DNA from: Cytophagaceae bacterium
Lineage (GTDB): Bacteria > Bacteroidota > Bacteroidia > Cytophagales > Cytophagaceae
Reading direction: 5' to 3'
DNA length: 64,000 bases
Assembly: GCA_025455005.1 (NCBI GenBank)
Contig: JALONH010000009.1
Span: forward strand, 1 to 64,000
The notes beneath the pieces are model-generated. The model saw only the letters and a list, made by a program, of their open reading frames with translations, was not told where the DNA came from and did not search any database. A program made the translations under genes and the position numbers. This document shows, piece after piece, positions 51,489-59,946 of the stretch. How positions within the stretch are numbered: the first letter of the stretch is position 1; each line of letters opens with the position of its first letter.

Positions 51489-52259
51489 TTATTCAAATAT
51501 TAAGTGTTTCACTGATTCCCCTCGTTTCTCTAATTCCATTAAGGATTCTATACCTATATCTAAGTGGCGTTCTACATAATGTTTGGTTACGTTCGAATCG
51601 CTTTCCGCCGTTTTTACCCCATCCGGTACTAATGGATTATCCGAGACCAATAACAAGGCTCCATGTGGGATACTATTCATAAACCCCACAACAAATATAG
51701 TAGCTGTTTCCATGTCTATACCCATAGTACGAATGGAACGAAGATACTCTTTAAACTTTTCATCGTGCTCCCATACACGGCGATTCGTCGTGTATACCGT
51801 TCCGGTCCAGTAATCTAAATCTTTATTTTTGATGATATACGAAACGGCTTGTTGTAGGCGAAATGAAGGTAGAGCCGGTATTTCCGGTGGTAAGTAATCA
51901 TTGCTGGTTCCTTCTCCTCGAATAGCGGCTATGGGTAAAATTAAATCACCTATTTTGGTTTTTTTAAAGCCTCCGCATTTACCCAAAAATAATACAGCTT
52001 TAGGTTGTACCGCACTTAGCAAATCCATACAAGTAGCTGCCATAGCACTTCCCATACCAAAATTTACAATCGTGATATTTTGATAGGTAGCGGTTTGCAT
52101 AGGCTTATCTTGCCCTTTAATCGGAACGTTAAACCTATCCGCAAATAAATCGATGTAATGATGAAAATTAACTAACAAAATGTATTCACCAAATTCTTCT
52201 ATAGCCGTTCCGGTATACCGAGGTAACCAATTCTGCACGATTTCTTCTTTCGTTTTCAT
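51489..52259 (-). CDS. amn: AMP nucleosidase
   Basis: A 256-residue nucleoside phosphorylase-type enzyme, the short form of AMP nucleosidase common in Bacteroidetes. The key features are NFGMGSAMAATCMDLL, LFLGKCGGFKKTKIGDLILPIAAIRGEGTS (recognised by FLGKCGG and IRGEGTSNDY), GIDMETATIFVVGF and LLVSDNPLVPDGVKT. It cleaves AMP to adenine and ribose 5-phosphate, and Apt (4 kb away) can recycle that adenine. It is monocistronic and ends at the shared terminator. Confidence 0.93.
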   Translation of the reverse strand: MKTKEEIVQNWLPRYTGTAIEEFGEYILLVNFHHYIDLFADRFNVPIKGQDKPMQTATYQNITIVNFGMGSAMAATCMDLLSAVQPKAVLFLGKCGGFKKTKIGDLILPIAAIRGEGTSNDYLPPEIPALPSFRLQQAVSYIIKNKDLDYWTGTVYTTNRRVWEHDEKFKEYLRSIRTMGIDMETATIFVVGFMNSIPHGALLLVSDNPLVPDGVKTAESDSNVTKHYVERHLDIGIESLMELEKRGESVKHLIFE

Positions 52260-52289
52260 ATCTCTTATTAAAAATTGTAATTTAGCTTT

Positions 52290-52754
52290 ATGTATCCTGA
52301 TTTGAACCTTCCTCCGGCCACACTTTCCTTACAACGAAAGGAAGAGCGAATTTATGTTCGGGATATTGTTCGTAAAAAAGATATACTTCTTACGCCCGAA
52401 GAATGGGTTCGTCAACACATGATTCATTTTTTAGTCTACCATTTACATTACCCTTTATCTATGCTCTCGGTAGAACGGGGGTTACAGTACCATGAACGTC
52501 AAAAACGAACCGATATTCGTCTATACGAAAATACAGGAAAAGTGTTCATGTTAATTGAATGTAAATCCACCGATGTCCCTATCACGATAGATGCAGCCTT
52601 ACAATTGAGCAGTTACCAACAAACAGTAGAGGCACGTTATATTGTTTTAACCAACGGATTGGATCATATCATACTTAAAAAAAATGATACGAGGGAAGCG
52701 GCGGCTCCATGGTCTTCCTGTACTACCTTTCCGGATTATCAACGACCGAATTGA
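52290..52754 (+). CDS. Stand-alone HsdR N-terminal nuclease-domain protein
   Basis: A 154-residue protein of the type I restriction enzyme R protein N-terminal (HSDR_N) family, with a PD-(D/E)xK core: RTDIRLYENTGKVFMLIECKS (Asp in TDIRLY, Glu-x-Lys in IECKS). N-terminal TPEEWVRQHMIHFLV is the family start. There is no helicase, methylase or specificity subunit near it, so it is not a restriction system. Such single-domain proteins are common in Bacteroidetes. The end overlaps the convergent sulfatase-like gene by 16 bases. Confidence 0.88.
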   Translation: MYPDLNLPPATLSLQRKEERIYVRDIVRKKDILLTPEEWVRQHMIHFLVYHLHYPLSMLSVERGLQYHERQKRTDIRLYENTGKVFMLIECKSTDVPITIDAALQLSSYQQTVEARYIVLTNGLDHIILKKNDTREAAAPWSSCTTFPDYQRPN

Positions 52755-54604
52755 TAGAGGTTATTGTGGATCATGCCGTTGTTGTGGTACTGGATGAAGG
52801 CCATTAACAGATTTTTTTCTTCCTCTGTTGCTTCACGAATCTTTTGGTCTTGATAGTTTTTGATAACGATAGGCATTCCTACATTTCCTTCGATATACTC
52901 TTCTTTTCTATATAATCGATATTGCTGATTGGTATATTCAATTGCCAGATCTATTTTTTTACGAAATACGGATTGTCCAAAAAGGGGTACTTCTTTCGAT
53001 TTTATTCCCATTACATCTAAAATAGAAGGCATGATATCGACATGTTGTACTAAGCGTGCGGTATCGGCTTTTAAAACCCTATTAGGATGATAAAAAAGGA
53101 GCGGTACCAGATAGTCCCCTTTACTATTCATGTAGTGAGGATTGGCATGTTCGTGTGTATGATCAGCAGTAAGGACAAACAACGTGTTCTTAAACCAAGG
53201 TTGTTGTTGTGCTGATTTAAAAAATTGTCGAACCATATCATCGACATATGAAATACTACGATGAATTTTGAGTGATCCGGGGACGTATTTGCTTTCCAAA
53301 TGACTTGGAATAGCGTACGGTTGGTGTGAACTTAAGGTAAAGATACAAGCGGCGAACGGCTTTGGCAGAATAGAGAGTATGGAGTCCGCGTATTGCAAAT
53401 AAGGTCCATCGTAAATCCCCCAAGTACCATCGTAGTCTCGGTCTTTATTGGGATACTCGTTTAAACCGTAATAGTTGGAAAACCCGGCATTTTTAGTAAA
53501 GGCATCAAACCCCATAGACCCATTTTTAGCAGCGTGAAAGAATGCTGTAGTGTATCCTTTGTCTCTTAAAATGTTTCCTAGTCCTACCAAATGATTCGTT
53601 TGATACAAAGAAGTGATATAGGGTTCTTGCATACATCCGGGTATACCTCCAAGTATAGACGGTACGGCTTCCATCGATACTCTGCCGTTTGCAAAATGGT
53701 GTGGAAAATATAGTCCTACTTGTGCTAAAGAATCCAAAAAAGGAGTATATCCCTTACCAGCATTAGCTATTCCGCAATATTCGGATGCAAAACTTTCCAA
53801 AATCAAGAGGACAACATTTGTAGCGCTCGGTAGAGGTTGAAAGAAGGTGTCTTTTGGTTGTCGCAGGTATTCTAATAGTTTACGTACATCTCGATCTTCT
53901 TTAAAATGATGCACTTCTTGAATAGGTTCTATGCCTATTGTCATAAAAAAATTAAAAGGAGTGTTTAAAGCAAGGTGTCCGAGTTTGTTGGGTTCTATGG
54001 TAAACGCAATATTCGGTCGGAGTGGTTTTAATTGTAGACCACCACGAATGGTTAATACAGCTACTGCAATAAAGAATAAACTGAAGATTACTGCTTTTCG
54101 ATATACATGAGGTACGGTTTCTACTGTTGATCGTATAGCCAAAGTATGTCGGAGTATCAATAGAGAGTATACAAACCATAACAGCAACAAATCCCAGTAA
54201 TGCAGTATGAGTTGTTGCGTCTGGTCCGCAATGTCTTGTTGTAGTCCCAATAATTCAATTCCTGTTCGTTTCCCGGTAAACGAGAAATATTCTAAATCTA
54301 AAATATTCAATCCCACTATTACGCTGTTTCCAATCCAAAATAGAAAGCGGGCTATTTGTAAAAGAAAGGTAGAACGAAAGATAAATTTACCCCAAATAAA
54401 AAAGACTAGTGGGATTACATTAAATGTCATTATAATAGATGCATCAAATCGAAGTCCAAGAACATAGGCATCTTGCACTTTTTCCCAAGGAATTGTTTGA
54501 AAATAATCGGCGTTAAATAAATAGAATAAAAATCGTAACGAAGTAAACAGGAGTAAAAGAAAAACAAATCGGTAAACTATAAACAGAGTAAGTCTTAGAA
54601 TCAT
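52739..54604 (-). CDS. LTA-synthase-like membrane phosphotransferase/sulfatase family protein
   Basis: A 621-residue protein with five N-terminal transmembrane helices (about residues 1-200) and an extracytoplasmic alkaline-phosphatase superfamily domain. The metal/nucleophile region is VLLILESFASEYCGI (family: ESF), then NGRVSMEAVPSIL where the canonical nucleophile threonine is replaced by serine, and the distal metal site LFVLTADHTHE (family: TADHG/H). It is related to LTA synthase and phosphoethanolamine transferases. In this Gram-negative lineage it probably decorates a surface lipid or glycan with a glycerol- or ethanolamine-phosphate group. Confidence 0.88.
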   Translation of the reverse strand: MILRLTLFIVYRFVFLLLLFTSLRFLFYLFNADYFQTIPWEKVQDAYVLGLRFDASIIMTFNVIPLVFFIWGKFIFRSTFLLQIARFLFWIGNSVIVGLNILDLEYFSFTGKRTGIELLGLQQDIADQTQQLILHYWDLLLLWFVYSLLILRHTLAIRSTVETVPHVYRKAVIFSLFFIAVAVLTIRGGLQLKPLRPNIAFTIEPNKLGHLALNTPFNFFMTIGIEPIQEVHHFKEDRDVRKLLEYLRQPKDTFFQPLPSATNVVLLILESFASEYCGIANAGKGYTPFLDSLAQVGLYFPHHFANGRVSMEAVPSILGGIPGCMQEPYITSLYQTNHLVGLGNILRDKGYTTAFFHAAKNGSMGFDAFTKNAGFSNYYGLNEYPNKDRDYDGTWGIYDGPYLQYADSILSILPKPFAACIFTLSSHQPYAIPSHLESKYVPGSLKIHRSISYVDDMVRQFFKSAQQQPWFKNTLFVLTADHTHEHANPHYMNSKGDYLVPLLFYHPNRVLKADTARLVQHVDIMPSILDVMGIKSKEVPLFGQSVFRKKIDLAIEYTNQQYRLYRKEEYIEGNVGMPIVIKNYQDQKIREATEEEKNLLMAFIQYHNNGMIHNNLYQFGR

Positions 54605-54623
54605 GGAGTGTGCGGGCTATACT

Positions 54624-54662
54624 AAAAAGCCGATGTATCGGTGAAGGATACATCGGCTTTTT
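54624..54662 (-). terminator. Intrinsic terminator of the DUF1573 gene
   Basis: AAAAAGCCGATGTATC pairs perfectly with GATACATCGGCTTTTT (16 bp) around a 7-base loop. It lies just beyond the stop of the DUF1573 gene and before the start of the sulfatase-like gene, so it separates the two minus-strand genes. Confidence 0.9.
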
Positions 54663-54677
54663 TATGGTGTCGTTCTA

Positions 54678-55490
54678 TTATTTAGAAAAAGGAGTATTGG
54701 AATTATCCTCTTGTATAATACTGGTAGGTTGTAGAGATTCTACTACAGTAGCATCAAGCGATATGGCTAGTCTAGGAGAGGCTACATCATTTGTAATTAA
54801 CGTTATGACATCTCTATTATAACCATCTCCGGTAGGAGCATACGTAAATTCTAAACGTGCACTTTTACCCGGTAAGATGTAAGAAACAACTTCTGTCGTT
54901 TTTTCTTTAAACAATTTATAAGTAATGCAGTTACAAGCTACTTTACCGTCGCGTATAAATAAAGTATCTTTACCGGCATTGGTTACTTTTACAGAATACA
55001 GCCCTTTTTGACCGCGTTCTACTTTACCTATATTTAAGGCTGTTTTTTCAACAACAATTTTAGAAGAGGTTTTAAGTTGTTCATTTGTAGGTGTTACTAC
55101 CGTAAAATTGTCTACTATACCTTTTATCGTTAACATTTTTACTAAGTCATCTTTATAATACACCATTACATTTTTTATGAACGGACCGGGTCTTCCGGAG
55201 CTGTTAAATTGAGCGGTTATAATACCTTTTTGCCCTGGAAGAATAGGAGTAGTGGTGAAAGAGGGGGTCGTACATCCGCAAGAAGCGCGAACATTTTGAG
55301 GACCTAGTAAAATGGTATCGTTACTGGTATTAGTAAATTCAAAGGTATGGGTAGCCAAATCCCCTTCTTTTACCATTCCAAAATCATATTTATCCACTTC
55401 AAAATAAAAGCCTTTGGAATCTTGCTGTGCAAAGGAAGTAAAAACAAGGGCTAAAGTACATCCAAATAATGTTATAATTCTCTTTAACAT
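54678..55490 (-). CDS. DUF1573 exported protein
   Basis: A 270-residue exported protein (signal peptide ending TSFAQQ) with two DUF1573/ASPM-SPD2-like immunoglobulin modules: FDFGMVKEGDLATHTFEFTNTSNDTI (key: YDFGMVKEGDLATHTFEFTN) with ASCGCTTPSF, and a second LNIGKVERGQKGLYSVKVTNAGKDTL with VACNCITYKL. The SCGCT cysteine motif is the hallmark of DUF1573. A periplasmic or surface protein of unknown function. Divergent from the E1 dehydrogenase gene. Confidence 0.88.
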   Translation of the reverse strand: MLKRIITLFGCTLALVFTSFAQQDSKGFYFEVDKYDFGMVKEGDLATHTFEFTNTSNDTILLGPQNVRASCGCTTPSFTTTPILPGQKGIITAQFNSSGRPGPFIKNVMVYYKDDLVKMLTIKGIVDNFTVVTPTNEQLKTSSKIVVEKTALNIGKVERGQKGLYSVKVTNAGKDTLFIRDGKVACNCITYKLFKEKTTEVVSYILPGKSARLEFTYAPTGDGYNRDVITLITNDVASPRLAISLDATVVESLQPTSIIQEDNSNTPFSK

Positions 55491-55614
55491 AGTGTTTTAT
55501 ATTAAATTGTACTACTACGGTTTTAGGTTCGTGAGCAAATATACATAAATTATACCAACAATAACGCCAAAAGGTTCCCCTGCGTATAATGATGGAAAAA
55601 CGGCTTTATTTTAA

Positions 55615-55622
55615 TAAGTTTG
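55615..55622 (+). promoter_or_regulatory. Candidate -7 box for the E1 dehydrogenase gene
   Basis: TAAGTTTG fits TAnnTTTG exactly, 29 bases before the GTG start. No clear -33 TTTG is seen. Confidence 0.35.
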
Positions 55623-55651
55623 TAACTTGTAGGTAACCATATAGGACGCAC

Positions 55652-58057
55652 GTGAATAGTAGTGAATTAACTCGAGAACAATCTCTTACGAAAGAAGAAA
55701 TTCTAAACGATTACCGGATTGCTTGCGAAAGTAGGCAGGCCAGTATTTTGGCTCGTAAAGAAGTGTTCATGGGGAAAGCAAAGTTTGGAATTTTTGGAAC
55801 GGGAAAAGAGTTAGCCCAAATTTGCATGGCTAAATACTTTCAGCCCGGTGATTTTAGATCCGGTTATTACAGAGATCAAACATTTGTAATGGCTACGGGA
55901 GAATTGACAATTGAACAATATTTTGCTCAATTGTATGCTCATGCTGACATCGAATACGACCCACATTCCGGCGGTCGAATGATGATAGGACATTATTCAA
56001 CTCGTAATTTAGATGCGCAAGGTAGGTTTAAAGATCTAACTAAAATTAAAACTTCTACGCCCGATATTTCACCTACCGGAGCTCAAATGCCTCGTTTGGT
56101 TGGTTTGGCATGGGCCTCAAAATTATATAGACAAAATCCTGCATTACATTCCTTAACTCAATTCAGTAATCATGGGAATGAAGTAGCATTCGGTACAATA
56201 GGAAACGGAGCTGTGGCAGAAGGGGTATTTTTCGAAGCCATGAATGCAGCGGGTGTATTGCAAATACCCATGTTGATGTCTATTTGGGATGACAGTTATG
56301 CAATATCTGTAACTCAAGAATATCAAACTACTAAAACAGATATTGCGGCTTTGTTTGAAGGTTTCAGAAGGGATCATCAAGAGCGAGGTATTGAAATAGT
56401 AAAAGCTAAAGGCTGGGATTATGAAGAATTGTGTTATGCTTACCGAGAAGGGGTAAGACTCTGCAGAGAACAACATATACCCGTATTGTTACATGTATAC
56501 GATTTAACACAACCCTTAGGTCATTCTACTTCCGGCTCGCATGAACGGTATAAATCAAAGGAGCGATTGCAATGGGAAGAGGCGTATGATTGTAATGTGA
56601 AATTTAAAGAATGGATCCTTTCAAACGGTATTGCAACGGAAGATGCATTAGAATCGATTGAAGCGGCAGCGTTGGTACATGTAAAAGAATCGCGTCAACG
56701 CGCTTGGGATAATTATTTAAAATCGGTTAAACAAGACCAACAAAAAGCGATTGATTTGTTGCGACGTGCAGCCGGGCAAAGTGTGCATGCAACTGTTCTG
56801 AATCAATTGGCTCAACAATTAGAAAAAGAACAGAATCCCTATCGTTCGGATTCTGTTAAAGCAATAAAAAAGAGCCTTCGATTAACCGCACAAGAAAACC
56901 TAGAAGTACATTCCGACTTAAGAGCTTGGACAACTCGAGTGACAAAAGAAAATGTCGAGCGTTATAATTCCTTTTTGTATAGTCAGTCGGTTGAATCTGC
57001 TTTATTAGTTCCGGAAGTTAAGCCGGAGTATGATCCGGAAGCACCATTAGTGGATGGTAGAGAAGTGGTGCAACGTAATTTTGATGCATTATTAGCAAAA
57101 GACCCTCGAATCATTGCATTTGGAGAAGATGTGGGAGTGATAGGAGACGTTAACCAAGGTTTTGCCGGTTTGCAAGAAAAATATGGAGAGATACGAGTTA
57201 CCGACACCGGAATTCGTGAAACGACCATTGTAGGTCAAGCTATCGGTGCAGCTATGCGGGGCTTACGCCCTATCGCTGAAATACAATATTTAGATTATAT
57301 TTATTATTGTATCCAAATCTTAGCAGATGATGTATCGTCACTTCATTACCGTTCTGCCGGAGGGCATAAAGCGCCTTTGATTGTACGAACACGAGGACAT
57401 CGATTGGAAGGTATGTTCCACTCCGGTTCTCCTATACAGATGATACTTGGAGCTATTCGAGGTATCTTTTTCTGTGTTCCAAGAAACCTGACACAGGCTG
57501 CGGGAATGTATAACACTTTGTTACAAGGCGACGAACCAGCATTGGTAATCGAAAGTTTAAATGCGTACCGTTTAAAAGAAAAATTACCGACAAACTTAGG
57601 AACGTTTACCGTACCCATGGGAGTTCCGGAAGTTTTACGTAGAGGTGAAGATGTCACCATCGTGACCTATGGTTCGATGTGTCGTATCGTTCAAGAAGCA
57701 GCTAATGAATTATCGACACTGGGCATATCTGTTGAAATTATAGATGTACAAACGTTATTACCGTTTGATATTCATCATACCATTGTAGATTCCATTAAGA
57801 AAACCAATCGAGTGATTTTCGCAGATGAAGATGTTCAAGGGGGAGCTTCGGCCTATATGATGCAACAAGTCTTAGAAAAACAAAAAGCATGGAACTATCT
57901 GGATGCAGAACCAAGAACAATTTCTGCAAAAGATAATCGTCCGGCATATTCTACAGATGGGGATTATTATTCTAAACCAAGTGCGGATGACGTTATGGAC
58001 TTGGTCTACGAAATGATGCACGAAAGCAATCCTCAACGCTTTCCCGCTTTATATTAA
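55652..58057 (+). CDS. Fused E1 alpha/beta 2-oxoacid (pyruvate or branched-chain) dehydrogenase
   Basis: An 801-residue single-chain E1 of a 2-oxoacid dehydrogenase complex. Residues 1-400 are the alpha part, residues 460-801 the beta part (VVQRNFDALLAKDPRIIAFGEDVGVIGDVNQGFAGLQEKYG, given by GEDVG and FAGLQEKYGE; then DTGIRETTIVGQAIGAAMRGLRPIAEIQY). In the alpha part the thiamine-diphosphate motif reads GNGAVAEGVFFEAMNAAG...SIWDDSYAIS, where many E1 proteins have GDG...NN. I believe this is normal for the Bacteroidetes fusion, but it is worth checking. It starts with GTG. E2/E3 genes are not in the window. Confidence 0.9.
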   Translation: MNSSELTREQSLTKEEILNDYRIACESRQASILARKEVFMGKAKFGIFGTGKELAQICMAKYFQPGDFRSGYYRDQTFVMATGELTIEQYFAQLYAHADIEYDPHSGGRMMIGHYSTRNLDAQGRFKDLTKIKTSTPDISPTGAQMPRLVGLAWASKLYRQNPALHSLTQFSNHGNEVAFGTIGNGAVAEGVFFEAMNAAGVLQIPMLMSIWDDSYAISVTQEYQTTKTDIAALFEGFRRDHQERGIEIVKAKGWDYEELCYAYREGVRLCREQHIPVLLHVYDLTQPLGHSTSGSHERYKSKERLQWEEAYDCNVKFKEWILSNGIATEDALESIEAAALVHVKESRQRAWDNYLKSVKQDQQKAIDLLRRAAGQSVHATVLNQLAQQLEKEQNPYRSDSVKAIKKSLRLTAQENLEVHSDLRAWTTRVTKENVERYNSFLYSQSVESALLVPEVKPEYDPEAPLVDGREVVQRNFDALLAKDPRIIAFGEDVGVIGDVNQGFAGLQEKYGEIRVTDTGIRETTIVGQAIGAAMRGLRPIAEIQYLDYIYYCIQILADDVSSLHYRSAGGHKAPLIVRTRGHRLEGMFHSGSPIQMILGAIRGIFFCVPRNLTQAAGMYNTLLQGDEPALVIESLNAYRLKEKLPTNLGTFTVPMGVPEVLRRGEDVTIVTYGSMCRIVQEAANELSTLGISVEIIDVQTLLPFDIHHTIVDSIKKTNRVIFADEDVQGGASAYMMQQVLEKQKAWNYLDAEPRTISAKDNRPAYSTDGDYYSKPSADDVMDLVYEMMHESNPQRFPALY

Positions 58058-58067
58058 TGAATAGGGT

Positions 58068-58574
58068 TTATCGCCAAAGTACAAAGGAGTCGGTTGTCAC
58101 CCACTGACTAAAGTTACCGGCGCGATCCTTTATTTGAACATCAAAGCGCAACGTATCAAGTGGAAAAAGAGGGCCGGGAGGAATTCCCGGTCGGATGAAA
58201 GTAACCGAGCGGGTAATAGTTCCATCTATAGGACCGGATGCAGTGAGAGGGGATAATAAAGGTAATTTTCCATTATAATCTAAACCGGTAAACAATACTT
58301 CGGAAAACACACCGCCTGATTTTTTAAATACTTTTAAAAAGTAATCATTCGCCTGTGGAGGGTCATTACCCAAATCGCCGTTCCCATCTTGAAATCGAAT
58401 CGTGATAAATACAGAATCCACTCGAGCTAAAGTATTAACGTCAGTTCCAACCGTAACTCTTAGGTTATCAAACTGAATGGAAGGTTGATCAGGATAACCC
58501 GGCGCTCTCTTACAGGACGCTGAAAGAAGAAAGAGAATAAAAAAAATACTATATACTAGACCTTTCCGCAACAT
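58068..58574 (-). CDS. Lipoprotein of unknown function
   Basis: A 168-residue protein with a lipoprotein signal peptide (FILFLLSASC, Cys at residue 21). The rest looks like a small beta-sandwich with IRFQDGNGDLGNDPPQANDYFLKV (contains a DGNGDLG turn like a calcium loop) and DVQIKDRAGNFSQWVTTDS, typical of Bacteroidetes surface lipoproteins. No named family recognised. It is convergent with the E1 gene and divergent from the LuxE-like gene. Confidence 0.65.
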   Translation of the reverse strand: MLRKGLVYSIFFILFLLSASCKRAPGYPDQPSIQFDNLRVTVGTDVNTLARVDSVFITIRFQDGNGDLGNDPPQANDYFLKVFKKSGGVFSEVLFTGLDYNGKLPLLSPLTASGPIDGTITRSVTFIRPGIPPGPLFPLDTLRFDVQIKDRAGNFSQWVTTDSFVLWR

Positions 58575-58608
58575 TGTTTTTTATTTGTATTAAAGATACG
58601 GACTTCTT

Positions 58609-59604
58609 ATGTCATTTCGAAACGAAGTTAAAGACATACTCTTACATCGACCACATACTATTAACGAAGATTTTTGGTTGGAAGTATTCCGATATCAATA
58701 CCAAAGCACCCCGGTGTATCAAACCTATTGTCAATATTTGAAGCGAAGACCCCATAACGTAACTTCCATCTTACAAATTCCTTACTTACCCATTTCTTTG
58801 TTTAAAACACAAAAGGTGTTGGTAGAAGGATTAATCGAAACCAAATCATTTTATAGTAGTGGAACTACGGGATCTAGTCGGTCTACACATTATGTTGTCG
58901 ATACAGAGTGGTATACTAACCGATCGCTTCAATTGTTTCAAGCGGCTTATGGTAGTATACAGGAATATGTAATACTTGCCGTTTTACCTTCTTACCAAGA
59001 AAATCCTTCATCCTCTTTGTTGTTCATGTTAGATGGTTTCATTCGGTCTACGAAGCATCCTTTATCCGGCTATTATCCTCTGGATAAAGAAGCTCTAAGC
59101 CGAGTTTTACCTCAACTTCCATCGGACAAGAAGGTATTGTTGTGGGGAGTGACTTATGCTTGTTTGGATTTAGCAGAATCCGGTTGGAAATGGGACTCAG
59201 CAGTAAATGTGACGGTGTTGGAAACCGGGGGTATGAAAGGAAGAAGGCAAGAGTGGACACGCACCCATGTGCACCATGTATTAAAAGAGGCATGGGGAAT
59301 CCCATCCGTTCATTCGGAATATGGCATGACAGAGATGCTCTCTCAGCTTTATTCAACCGGAGATGGGCTATTGGATGTACCAAAGGGGGTGGAGGTAAGC
59401 ATACGAGAACTACAAGATCCACTCAACATCTATGAAGAAGAAGGAAAAAGTGGAGGGATAAACATTATGGATGCAGCCAATATTGATTCTTGTGTGTTTA
59501 TAGAAGTGCAAGATATAGGTAAAAAAATAGGGGATAAGGTTGAAATTTTGGGTAGAACAGATACGAGTGATATTCGAGGGTGTAATTTGTTGTATACGGG
59601 GTAA
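58609..59604 (+). CDS. LuxE/PaaK-like acyl-protein synthetase (acyltransferase)
   Basis: A 331-residue AMP-forming-type enzyme of the LuxE family. It has the adenylation signature FYSSGTTGSSRSTHYV (SSGTTGxxS), an early IPYLPISLFKT (family: P-x-x-P-x-x-x-F-K), the HSEYGMTEMLSQ active-site motif, and the DxGDxxEILGRxDxSDIRGCN-like tail DIGKKIGDKVEILGR and TSDIRGCNLL. Activates a fatty acid or related carboxylate as adenylate. No luciferase genes are near, so the bioluminescence role does not apply. The acceptor is unknown. Confidence 0.85.
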   Translation: MSFRNEVKDILLHRPHTINEDFWLEVFRYQYQSTPVYQTYCQYLKRRPHNVTSILQIPYLPISLFKTQKVLVEGLIETKSFYSSGTTGSSRSTHYVVDTEWYTNRSLQLFQAAYGSIQEYVILAVLPSYQENPSSSLLFMLDGFIRSTKHPLSGYYPLDKEALSRVLPQLPSDKKVLLWGVTYACLDLAESGWKWDSAVNVTVLETGGMKGRRQEWTRTHVHHVLKEAWGIPSVHSEYGMTEMLSQLYSTGDGLLDVPKGVEVSIRELQDPLNIYEEEGKSGGINIMDAANIDSCVFIEVQDIGKKIGDKVEILGRTDTSDIRGCNLLYTG

Positions 59605-59732
59605 AGCAAGGTGGAGCAGTCTAACTTACTGTATATCGGCGGTTTGAATTTAAAATATCCCAAGTGGTATTAAATTTTAGAAAAATATGAAGTTCAATCG
59701 TTGGGATTCTTTTAATATTTCGTGATTTTATA

Positions 59733-59740
59733 TATTTTTG
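59733..59740 (+). promoter_or_regulatory. Candidate -7 box for the small lipoprotein gene
   Basis: TATTTTTG fits TAnnTTTG. TTTT lies 19 bases upstream, the same layout as at the metal operon. The ATG at 59772 is 32 bases further on. Confidence 0.45.
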
Positions 59741-59771
59741 TATAGAAACAATCTAAAACGATCACGACCGA

Positions 59772-59894
59772 ATGAAAGCGAGCATTGTATTTGTAGCAGT
59801 AGCAGTTGTAGCATTAGTAGCAGCATCATGTGCACCACATAGAACATGTCCAACATATACTAAACAAACTACAACCGTAGAGAAACCTTCTTAA
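59772..59894 (+). CDS. Tiny lipoprotein (40 residues)
   Basis: A 40-residue gene with a complete lipoprotein signal: basic MKAS, the hydrophobic VAVAVVALVAA core, and lipobox AASC with Cys20. The mature part is only about 20 residues (APHRTCPTYTKQTTTVEKPS). Similar small lipoproteins with a CPTY motif occur widely in Bacteroidetes. It has its own promoter-like box upstream and a perfect-stem terminator downstream, which strongly supports it as a real, independently transcribed and probably highly expressed gene. Confidence 0.75.
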   Translation: MKASIVFVAVAVVALVAASCAPHRTCPTYTKQTTTVEKPS

Positions 59895-59913
59895 TTAGTA
59901 TATAAAGAAAAAC

Positions 59914-59946
59914 AAAAGTCTTCCCTTATATGGAAGACTTTTTTTG
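59914..59946. terminator. Intrinsic terminator, probably bidirectional
   Basis: AAAAGTCTTCC pairs with GGAAGACTTTT (11 bp) around a 7-base loop and is followed by TTTG. It ends the tiny lipoprotein gene and lies at the 3' end of the convergent GH5 gene. Confidence 0.85.

Noticed and set aside
52290-52754. Type I restriction system
   Set aside because: Only the HsdR N-terminal nuclease domain is present. No helicase, methylase or specificity gene exists within the window.
56153-57660. Minus-strand open frames inside the E1 gene
   Set aside because: They mirror the coding strand of a strongly conserved enzyme and show no independent features.
58609-59604. Part of a bioluminescence (lux) operon
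   Set aside because: Only a LuxE-like gene is present, without luciferase or reductase genes. Such genes are common in non-luminous Bacteroidetes.
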